From NCBI GenBank assembly GCA_037103525.1, contig JAZKLR010000452.1, positions 1,550,001-1,614,000 of the forward strand: 64,000 nucleotides of DNA, written 5' to 3'. The translations under genes and the position numbers were made by a program. This DNA is from Ganaspis brasiliensis. Taxonomy: Eukaryota; Arthropoda; Insecta; Hymenoptera; Figitidae. Shown here piece by piece: positions 56,231 through 64,000 of the stretch (position 1 is the first letter of the stretch; each line of letters opens with the position of its first letter). The notes below the pieces were generated by a model. The model searched no databases. It saw nothing but the letters and a program-made list of their open reading frames with translations, and had not been told where the DNA came from.

Positions 56231-56620
56231 AAGCGAGAGTAGGGCTATAAAGAGAAGAGAGAGGGAAAGGGTTCAAGATTTCGATAACCGGACGAAGGGC
56301 CCATTAACCGGGCAAAGTGCATCGTCGCATCGAGTCGCGAGCAAGAAGAGAAGAGAAGAGAGGCATCGTCGAATGGGAGAGGACAAAGGCAAAGAAGAAG
56401 AGGCACGCACTTTTATTTTTGCGTCTACAGTCGACTGACGAGAGAGAGAGGGCGTTGCCCTACACACTCTTCTGCTTCATTGTCGTCCGCGGAAAAGGAC
56501 TACCAAGAGAAAGATATGCACAACAGATACATTGAAAGATAAAAAAACTCTGTCGAAAGAGTCAATTCTGTTTCAGCGGGAGACAGAAAGAAACCGAAAG
56601 GATTTTACGGTCTGGATCAC
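56231..56620 (+). promoter_or_regulatory. GC-rich purine island with TATA box
   Basis: TATAAAG at 56246-56252 and TTCAAG at 56272-56277 give TATA-to-start spacing of about 29 bp. Downstream is a purine-rich leader-like tract (GAAGAGAAGAGAAGAGAGG) and CpG words (CGTCGCATCGAGTCGCG). Opposed frames of 72 and 64 codons (56317-56535 plus, 56273-56467 minus) are low-complexity. This looks most like a promoter and 5' leader of a gene to the right, or a GAGA-rich regulatory region. Confidence 0.35.
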
Positions 56621-57239
56621 ATCACTGTTTTTGAGAAAATTTTTCATGAATTGATAGAGATTGAAAGGGTATTGAAATAATTTTTTCAATTCTCAAAAAT
56701 AGCTTGGTTTTTTATAGGTTAAAAATGAACCAAGGAAATTTTGTTTCTTAATGATTTTCAAATTGATTAATGAAAAAATACAATTGAAATATACATAACG
56801 ATTATGAAAAAGTAAAGTTTTGATTCAAATTAATGAAAGAAGATAATTGTATGAATCGTTCGTATTTATATTAATAAGTTGGAAGCAATGGAGACAAGTT
56901 TCGACATCTGGTAAAGGGTCGAGCGTTCAACGAGCCTCGTTTCCGCGGGTTATAGGGCAATAAAAATAATTTGGCGATGAATGAGGGTGGAAGGAGTTTG
57001 TAGACGGACCGATATAAAATACTTTTCAGTCTGGATGCACCAGAGGACATTCAACCCCAATGTGCAGTCATTGCCTGATGCTCAACTACCATACGTGGTA
57101 TTACAAAATAAAATCAAAAAGCAACCTCTCGTGCAATTTAGTATTGTCATTTGCCCTCTGCTCTTTTCCTTTATAAAAATATTCAAACTAATGTGACAAC
57201 AAATTTTATAATTCCTACACTGTTATAGTTGAAGTAAGA
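56621..57239. other. AT stretch, then single-copy island 56880-57160
   Basis: The island contains GGTCGAGCGTTCAACGAGCC and a 71-codon plus frame (56981-57196) without a recognised motif. It may belong with the GC-rich islands on either side. 56621-56880 is plain AT. Confidence 0.3.
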
Positions 57240-57560
57240 TTTTCTTTATAGTGAAACTTCCAAATTCCAATTGAAAAAAATAATTTAAAAATTAAGAAAT
57301 AATGGAAAAATGAAGAAAAAAATTGAAATTAAAAAAAAATAATTGATAAATGAATATAGATTTAATATTAAAGAAAATAATTTAAAAAATTAGGTAATGT
57401 AATTAAAATTGTTTAAAAGTAATTTAAAATTTAAGAAATTAATTACAAAATAATGAAAAGGATTTTTAATTAAAGAAAGTAATTGGAATATTATAAAAAT
57501 AATTTATAATAGAAACGACGTAAAATTTTTAAACAATTTTTAAGAATACACCTTTTCATT
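57240..57560 (+). repeat. AAAATAATTTAAAAATTAAG degenerate array
   Basis: Same texture and words as 1-2260 and 7680-8570. No termini seen. Confidence 0.55.
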
Positions 57561-57811
57561 AAAAAAAAAAACTATACAGTTAGCGAAGTCTTAACTGTTC
57601 CTCCTAGATTTTTTATCATAAAAAACTAATTTTTTTCCGTGTTAACTTCTAATAATTATTACTATTAAGCTTTTAATTGATCGACTTATTAACAAAATGC
57701 CAATTTACCCAAGTTGGCAATTTACCCGACTAGTCACTTATTTACTCATAATCTTCGCGTAATAAAAGGTATTTTTTTCCTCTTAGTAATTTGCGCAGTT
57801 AAACTACACTA

Positions 57812-57941
57812 CACTTCAAAAACATGGTGTCTTAATTTGGCCAAAAATGTCTTATATTAAGATACTTTTGGTGTCTAAGACACGAAAAATGTCTTATTTT
57901 AAGACATTTTTGAACAATTTAAGACACCTGTTTTTGCAGTG
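57812..57941. mobile_element. CACTT/CAGTG MITE, 130 bp, TA target
   Basis: Almost identical to 8988-9117 (GGTGTCTTAATTTGGCCAAA, TGTCTAAGACACGAAAAATG). TA at 57810-57811 and 57942-57943. The left terminus reads CACTTC rather than CACTGC. 57561-57811 is AT-rich. Confidence 0.85.
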
Positions 57942-58049
57942 TAATAACGAAAGACAAATATCAACAAACATAATTTAAATAAAAGAAACAATCGCAAATA
58001 GTGTAAAATTAGAATATACAATTATAAAAAAAAAAAGAATACAACGCTA

Positions 58050-58660
58050 AACATCCTGTGCCAAATGTAAATCGCATTTCTCCGACACGTTGTACTGTTT
58101 ATAATTCGACCAGGTGGCAAGCGATTTTGACGCACACGAGCCTCACTCCTCGTGTCTCACTCACATATAAGTTGCACACGAGAACGACATAAACATGCGT
58201 GCAAAAACACGTGCACACTGCAAGAGAAACGGTCAAATCACCCTCTCTCTCCTTCTTCGCCAAGTGCCAGAAATAAAATCAGATAGAAAGAAAGAGAGAG
58301 GTTTGCATTGTGCTAGTGTACAAGTATTTATATATCTTCTTTATCCCCCCCGAATGTGATTGGTCGCGTGGGTGAATTGACCAGTGGTGGGGGATCAAAA
58401 GGGTTGCGTGTACGATAGAGGATATGGTGGGGGGAAAGGGAGAAGGTGACCACAGGACGGACGGACGCATAGACAGGGATGCACTGACCTTGAAGGGATT
58501 TTTGCGTCTACCGTGGTGCATTCACCCCGAGGACGAAGCGTGGCGCAGAAAACAGTGTGCAGCAGGGACTCCCCCTAATTCCCCCTGATTTGCTCTCGCA
58601 CTCACTTGACTGTTTCTTTCTCTACACGGCCCTTCGACTCAAGGTTCATGGTCTCTGAAA
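58050..58660. promoter_or_regulatory. Longest GC-rich CpG-containing island
   Basis: Contains CCTCACTCCTCGTGTCTCAC, TATAAG at 58166-58171, CACGTG at 58208-58213, CCTCTCTCTCC, a GATTGG CCAAT-type box near 58358 and GGTGGGGGATC. The minus frame 58279-58521 (80 codons, His/Pro/Ser-rich) has no domain. No repeat family is present. Together with 56231 it is the best candidate for a promoter/first-exon region in the window. Confidence 0.35.
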
Positions 58661-58935
58661 TCTCTCATCCCCTAATTTTGATTCCAGAAAAGAAACAAGA
58701 TTCATCGAGGGGGAACAACCAGAAAAATTTTCTTTCTTTTATAAATTGTAAGTTTAGATCTAGATTTTGTTTTCTTTGAAATACAAAGCTAAATTTCGAA
58801 TAAAAAACAAGTCCTAAATACCGATAGAATGCTGTAAGTTCTTTCGATAAAATCACAGGTGAGAAAACAGAATTAATGGTCTTGTGGTGAATTTAATGAT
58901 TACTTATTAAAATCCGAAAGAAAGATAATATGCCA
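58661..58935. other. AT-rich, no feature seen
   Basis: The minus frame 58665-58856 is Phe-rich and looks like chance. A CACAGGTGAGAAAACAG word at 58853 resembles a splice donor but no exon is supported. Confidence 0.35.
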
Positions 58936-59288
58936 CACTGACAAAAAATTTTGGTAAAAATTTGTGTGCTGTTCAATATAAAAGCGTCATAACTGACAGT
59001 CACCTAAATTTTAAGACAGCACGGTAAAATTTAGGAGACTGTCAATAAAAAAATTTTTGTTAATTTAACATATGATTTGGGTGAAAATTTCATTGCAGCA
59101 GAAAGTCAACCATATATGTAAATTTAACATCAAAATAAAGAGGCATTTAACAATGATCTAAGAGTTAATCTTAAGAATTCCATTCACCTGAAAATCACAT
59201 GCAGCAAAAATCGCAGATAGTTTTTTCTGTGTTATGACGCTTTTATAGTGAACAGCACAGAAATGTTCACCAAAATTTTTTCTCAGTG
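58936..59288. mobile_element. CACTGACAAAA element with nested 27250-type insertion
   Basis: Outer element ends CACTGACAAAAAATTTTGG and CCAAAATTTTTTCTCAGTG; AAAAGCGTCATAA and TTATGACGCTTTT pair; inner GACAGTCACCTAAATTTTA pairs with TAAAATTTAGGAGACTGTC. At GTCAAT|TATGACGC (continuous in the 51922 sister) lies 59047-59232. Confidence 0.8.
59047..59232 (+). mobile_element. Nested copy of the 27250 element
   Basis: AAAAAAATTTTTGTTAATTT to AGTTTTTTCTGTGT. It differs from 27250-27439 at only a handful of positions and lacks the leading CACTG. The host word GTCAATTATGACGC is restored on removal with no clear duplication. Confidence 0.8.
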
Positions 59289-59443
59289 CAGGGTTTACAG
59301 TACTAATTGTTATTAAAAAAGATGAATAGGTGCGATTTTTTTCTAAAATAGGGGACAGAAAATTTGCTTTAACTTGTGTATTTAAAGATTGATTAGGAAT
59401 TTTATTTCTAAAAATTTTAAATATAGAAACATTATATTATTAC

Positions 59444-60349
59444 CCTCACAGCACCGAAAATTTCCTCAAAATTTCTTAAAGATTTATTGGCAAACTTCGG
59501 AATATTTAACTGCAAAGTTTTGTGAAAATTGTGGAAAGATTTAAATGTCTCGATTGTTTTGCGCAAAACTTGACTGAATATTTAAATTAAGTTTTCCTAG
59601 AATTTTCGTCGCAAAAGTTGACTGAATATATAAATTAAGTTTCGTGAAATTTTTGTCGCAAAAGTTGATTGAACATGTAAGTAAATATTTGCTGAATGTT
59701 GGGCGGAAAGTTGTCTGAATAAAAAGAATTATATTAAATAGAAGTGGAACAGGTAAATTAAATAGTAATTAAATGAATATAAACACATTTATTAAAAAGA
59801 ATTTGGAGATTCTGTATAACGTTTTAAAAATCCTTAATCTAATATATCCTTTCTTGATGATAAAAAACAATGAAAGGAAAACATTTGAAAAATTATATAA
59901 CACCTACTGCCAACTTAAACTTACACAATAATTAAATTTAATACTTTGTTCCATTTCCATTTAATATAATTTTTTTATTTATTTAGATGTTTAATTAACC
60001 TAACCACCGAAAATTTAACGAATATTTAATTTAAATGTTCAATCAACGTTTGCGACAAAAATCCAGTCAACTTTTGCGACAAAAATTTCACGAAAATTTA
60101 ATTAAAATGTTCAGTTAACTTTCGCGCAAAAACCGGGACGAAAATTTCACAAAACTTTAAATTAAATATTCAGTCGACTTTTGCGGCAAAAAATTCAGGT
60201 AAATTTACTTTTAATCTTCAGTCAAGTTTTGCGCCAAACGTTTATTCAATCGAGAAATTTAAATCTTTACACAATTTTCACTAAACTTTGCAGTTAAATA
60301 ATCCGAAGGTTGCACGTAAATCTTTAAGAAATTTTCAGTGCTGTGGAGG
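59444..60349. mobile_element. 906-bp foldback with internal 47-bp tandem repeats
   Basis: CCTCACAGCACCGAAAATTT and AAATTTTCAGTGCTGTGGAGG are inverted ends; arms of 280-350 bp match through TTTAACTGCAAAGTTT and GTGAAAATTGTG. Each arm then carries tandem units with GCAAAAGTTGACTGAATAT: left starts at 59563, 59611, 59658 and 59705 (47-48 bp steps), right in inverse orientation between about 60040 and 60240. Central ~250 bp is AT-rich. Non-coding. Confidence 0.85.
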
Positions 60350-61699
60350 TATATGTTTATAAATTACATTGAACAATAGGGTGTCCGTAAGAAAATTATT
60401 TTTAAGAATTGCGTTAAAACTGCATCCCAGTTTTGGAACTCATGTAAAAAATGTAAAAAAAATGCGTATCAGCATTAAATCGAAAATTCTCATTGAAAAT
60501 TCACGGAAAAATAAACTTTATTACAAAAAATTAATAATCTTTTCAATTTGTTAGCAAAAAAATTTCCAGGTTAAAAATTTCTCCATTTTTAGCTATATAT
60601 TAAGATATCATTTTTAGAAAAATGTTATTTTCAAGATTTCGAATTAATTTTTCAAAATTTTTTATACAATATGGTGAACTTCAAATTTTTACTTTCAACA
60701 TTTTCGAAGTAATGATCTTGAATCACGGTTACTGAGCGTTTCTGTGGTCGACACTTTTACAAACCTCATGACAAAAATTCATTTTTCAAAAAATTCAGTC
60801 CAATATGGCGGACAGAATTTTTTTTTCTATATGTAGAAAGTAATATACCTATAACACAGTTTTCAGGAATCTTTAAGGCTACTATTTTATAAAAGCAATG
60901 TTAAAAATTTATTTTAATAAATTGTGAAACTAATATGGCGAATTCAAAATTTGTATTTTCCTCATTTATAAATTAAAAGTTACCTTACCAATATAAATAA
61001 CGAAAATTATAGAAAAGACATTGAGACGATTACTATACAAATTTTTTTTATAACATCCCACATTTTGATATTTTAATTTCATTAAACATCGTATCTTAAA
61101 ATATAGCTAAAAATGAAGAAATTTATAACCTAAAATATTTTTATATTACAAATTTAAAAAGTTAGGAATTTTTTTTAAAAAGTTCATTTTTCCCATGAAT
61201 TTTTAATAGGAATTTTCGATCGATTGCTAACACAGGTCAATATAAATCAATTGGGCTGGGGTTTTATAGAAAACAATTTTTTTAATATTGAACTGCTATA
61301 TAATAATTTTGCCTATAACTATAAATTTTAATATTGAAAATTAGAAAAAGGGGAAATAGGGGACAAATCCTTAAAACTTAAAATAGAGGAAAAAAGGTGA
61401 AGAGGGGACAACTTCTGTGATCCCTGATATGCAAGTGGTCTTTCGATTTCTTTGAAACTCACTAATAACATTTTAATGATCTTCTATTTAACGGAAACAT
61501 CAAATTGCTTTTCGTTAAATAGAAGTTTGACTGTATACACATTTTTTTAATAATTGTAATCAAAGAAAAAAAAGTGTCTTCTGAAACTGTGATATTTTTT
61601 TAAAACTATACTGCTGCCAAATGGAGCAGACTGGATTTATTATTATTAAATCATTTTGGTAAAAGTTAGTTTCATACTGATGATAATGTACTTTCTCTT
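60350..61699. repeat. Degenerate ~130-bp AATATGGCGGA repeat and AT sequence
   Basis: ACAATATGGTGAAC (60668), CCAATATGGCGGAC (60800) and CTAATATGGCGAATT (60929) are about 130 bp apart in otherwise diverged sequence. CTTCTATTTAACG inverted pairs at 61480-61530, with GTTTGACTGTA after, look like pogo-type remnants. AGGGGACAAATCC / GAGGGGACAAC at 61355-61410 hints at another AGGGG element. The plus frame 60369-60554 is chance. Confidence 0.5.
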
Positions 61700-61861
61700 C
61701 ACTCTAAAAACAAGTGTCTTATTTTGTCCCCACTTTTAAGACATTTTGGGGTGTCTTAATTTTAAACCATTGAGATAGTGTCTTAAAAATGCCTGTAAGA
61801 CGCTTACTAAACGTCTTATGTCTTAAAATTAGACACTTGTAAGACACCTGTTTTTACAGTG
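61700..61861. mobile_element. CACTC/CAGTG MITE, 162 bp
   Basis: CACTCTAAAAACAAGTGTCTT and AAGACACCTGTTTTTACAGTG; body words GTGTCTTA / TAAGACAC as at 8988. No clear TA at either flank, so an older copy. 61862-62083 holds CAAAATGGCGCCCAC at about 61987 and nothing else. Confidence 0.75.
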
Positions 61862-62612
61862 TTGATTGCGTATTCCAAAATCGATTTTTGGCCAAAAATC
61901 GGGTTTCCTAGTCCACTGTGAAACTGTAGAAAATAATAGTTTTAGGTATGATTGTTAAAACGCATTAAGGATTTTTGAAAATTTACAAAATGGCGCCCAC
62001 TATGCCATGTTGAATATCAGAGCAGTGTTTTTTTCAAAACTCATTATTTCCTAATCGGCAAAATGAATTTTAATGAAAATTTCAGACAAAATAGATAAGT
62101 TAACGCAGTTTAAAATAATATTACAATAAAAAACAAATTCAAAATTTTGACCCAAAAAAAGGTTTTCAAATTTTTTGAACTACTTTCAAGTTGGTTTGGC
62201 CACTTTTTGCATTTTCTTATATGTATATTTTGATTCCTTATGATTTCACCTTTATTTTAAAAATAATTTTTTTTGGAGATTTGAATAGTTTTCGAGATAT
62301 TGAGATTTTAGTGGGAGCGCACACCGCGATTTCTACTCCACGCGTCAAGCGCACAGTAGGACCAAATTGGAATTTAATGTTCAAAACCATCTAGAGCCTT
62401 TATTTTTAAACCGATTTTACTTTTTTTGTCTTAAGTAAAAGATTATAATATTTGGAAGAGATTTGTAAAGCCGGATTTTAAATTATTTTTTGTTTATAAT
62501 AAGTTTTTTATTGTAAATTTGAACAAAAGTAGCAATTTTTAAGAAAATGTTACTCATTCAGTTGCTATAAATGAATGAAATGTGCTAAAAACTATTTTAA
62601 AATGCACCTAGC

Positions 62613-62884
62613 TAGGGTTGTAAGCTGTGAATCGTTTCATTGAAACATTGAAACTTTCATTGAAACTTTCAATGTTTCACGGACGAAAGTTTCAAAGTTT
62701 CATGAAACTTTGAGTGGAGGGGATAGAATTTAAATTTCGCGCCTTCAAATTTATTTGTCAAGTAAGGTAAGGTTAGTTTGCCCATGTATTTGCGCCATAT
62801 TGAAACTTTGAAATGTTTCATGAAGCATTGAAACTTTCATGAAACATTTCAATTAGGAAAGTTTCATGAAACTTTCCAACCCTA
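62613..62884. mobile_element. hAT-type MITE, 272 bp, perfect 8-bp duplication
   Basis: TAGGGTTG...CAACCCTA flanked by CACCTAGC on both sides (62605-62612 and 62885-62892). An 8-bp duplication with TAGGGTTG-type ends is diagnostic of hAT. Subterminal GAAACTTTCATGAAAC words are iterated on both sides (at least eight GAAACTTT/AAAGTTTC occurrences), as hAT transposase-binding sites often are. Confidence 0.9.
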
Positions 62885-62952
62885 CACCTAGCGTACCCCC
62901 TAACCTAAACTGTAAAAAAATTTCCCAAGTGAAAAGCGAGTGAAGTTCACTC

Positions 62953-63332
62953 GCGGGTTTTTGGGGTAGCTGATTACGAATCCGTTATTAGTTTTTCAAA
63001 AATCAAAATGGCGGATCCAATATGGCAGACGACTTTTATTAAAATCAATCAAATTTACTTGAAATTTTTTATTGGGGGGGTTTTTGATAATAAGTTATTT
63101 TTATAATAAATTTTTTTTTTTTAATAAAAGTCGTCTGACATATTGGATCCGCCATTTTGAATTTAGAAAAACTGATAACGGATTTGTTATCAGCGACCCC
63201 AAAAACCCGCAAATGACAAATTTCAAGCAAATTGGATTGATTTTAAATAAATTCATCCGCCAGATTGGATCGGCAATTTTGAATGTTGAACAACTGATAA
63301 CGGATTTGTAATCAGCGACCTCAAAAACCCCA
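62953..63332. repeat. Three-copy ATGGCGGATCC repeat, two inverted and one direct
   Basis: 62953-63044 and 63123-63210 are inverted copies (CGGGTTTTTGGGG, CTGATTACGAATCCG, AAAATGGCGGATCCAATATG); 63249-63332 is a third, in the orientation of the second. AATATGGCGG words link it to 60660-60990. The frames 63072-63311 and 63101-63382 simply read through these copies. Confidence 0.75.
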
Positions 63333-64000
63333 GAGCAAACAATTCCATCAAATTTTAATGAAGTCTTTGTCCCCATTAACAATTTATTGCATCCTTAATT
63401 ATTTGTTAAAATAATTTATTTTATAAAATTAAGATGTTCACTTGTGTAATTTTATTACAGTTTGGGGGGTACTCTAGGTTCATTTTCAAATAGTTATTAG
63501 CACGTATCATTCAATTATTACAACTGGAGATAATATTTTCTTAAAAATTGCTACTTTTGTTCAAATTTACAATAAAAAAATTATTATAAACAAAAAAAAA
63601 TTTAAAATCGAGCTTTACAAATCTCTTCCAAATTTTATAATCTTTCACTTAAGACAAAAAAAAGTAAAATCGGTTTAAAAATGAAGGATCTAGTCGGTTT
63701 TAAACATTAAATTCCAATTTGGTCCTACTGTGCGCTTGACGCGTGGAGTAGAAATCGCGGTGTGCGCTCCCACTAAAATCTCAATATCTCAAAAACTATT
63801 CAAGTCTCCAAAAAATTTTTTTTTTTCAAATAAAGGTGAAATCATAAGGAATCAAAATATGCACATAAGAAAATCCAAAAAAGTGGCCAAATCAACTAAA
63901 AAGTAGTTCAAAAAATTTAAAAAACTTTTTTTGGGTAAAAATTTTTAGTTTTTTTTTTTGGTAATATTATTTTAAACTGCGTTAATTTATCTATTTGTCT

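Larger units (their letters stand above)
62084..64000. mobile_element. Large palindrome, ~465-bp arms, cut by window end
   Basis: 62084-62548 and 63535-64000 are inverted copies (AGACAAAATAGATAAGTTAA to GCAATTTTTAAGAAAAT), each with a GC-richer block (GGGAGCGCACACCGCGATTT, TCCACGCGTCAAGCGCACAG). The right arm reaches the last base, so the element is longer than seen. The 986-bp loop holds a hAT MITE and a three-part repeat. No transposase frame. Confidence 0.85.

Noticed and set aside
63072..63382. Overlapping 79- and 93-codon frames on opposite strands
   Set aside because: Both traverse the inverted ATGGCGGATCC repeats; the repeated peptide blocks are by-products of the DNA repeat.
1..64000. 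tRNA, rRNA or snRNA genes
   Set aside because: No A/B-box pair with a plausible cloverleaf and no conserved rRNA or snRNA core was seen on either strand; a covariance-model scan would be decisive.
1..64000. Retrotransposon or endogenous viral coding relics
   Set aside because: No frame shows reverse-transcriptase, integrase, capsid or polymerase motifs; only non-coding DNA elements are supported.

Overview
The window reads as a gene-poor stretch of an AT-rich animal nuclear genome, by eye about three quarters A+T. It is most likely from an arthropod, probably an insect, judging by the density of short DNA transposons, a TA/TTAA/8-bp target-site repertoire and Helitron-type ends. The order of insect cannot be fixed from the sequence. 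No open frame exceeds 119 codons, nothing resembles a recognised protein family, and I see no tRNA, rRNA, CRISPR array or bacterial operon structure. Nearly all open frames are chance openings in AT-rich DNA.

The window is a layered deposit of non-autonomous transposons and tandem repeats. Recurring families are: (a) elements ending in CTCTCTAAAT (7330, 8839, 9356, 17698, 26213, 34056, 46721); (b) short CACTG...CAGTG elements flanked by TA (8988, 30342, 57812, relatives at 61700 and 51922); (c) about 370-bp elements with GGGCATG ends at TTAA (15561, 32255, 41000, relic 37140); (d) long foldbacks with arms of 100-470 bp (4709, 18366, 19908, 22393, 46420, 59444, 62084); (e) elements with AGGG/GGG ends whose terminal word is iterated inside (24215, 32756, 37501, 44628, 54394); (f) two Helitron-like elements with GC hairpin plus CTAG ends (42952 on plus, 52001 on minus); (g) a poly-C family (44457, 51341, 54149); (h) one hAT-type MITE with a perfect 8-bp duplication (62613). 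Several are nested, and tandem repeats or sister copies supply empty sites, so relative ages can be read off directly.

Region by region: 1-2.4 kb is a degenerate AAAATAATTGAAAATTG array that continues beyond the left edge. 2.4-10.4 kb holds minisatellites, a 467-bp foldback and nested MITEs. 10.4-15.4 kb is mostly single-copy. 15.5-26.5 kb has MITEs, two related foldbacks and a 152-bp satellite carrying two dated insertions. 26.6-32 kb is mostly single-copy. 32-39.5 kb is repeat-dense and includes a candidate promoter with a small open frame near 35.3 kb. 39.6-45 kb has two short open frames of uncertain status and one Helitron. 46-55.6 kb is repeat-dense. 56.2-58.7 kb is the most GC-rich and promoter-like stretch. 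59-64 kb is foldbacks, ending inside a large palindrome cut by the window edge.

Between the repeats lie short, more GC-rich single-copy islands. They carry most of the CACGTG hexamers (18 by hand count in the window, against roughly 2-3 expected at this base composition) and many TCAAGG / AAGGTCA half-sites. The simplest reading is a large intron or an intergenic regulatory desert beside a gene outside the window.
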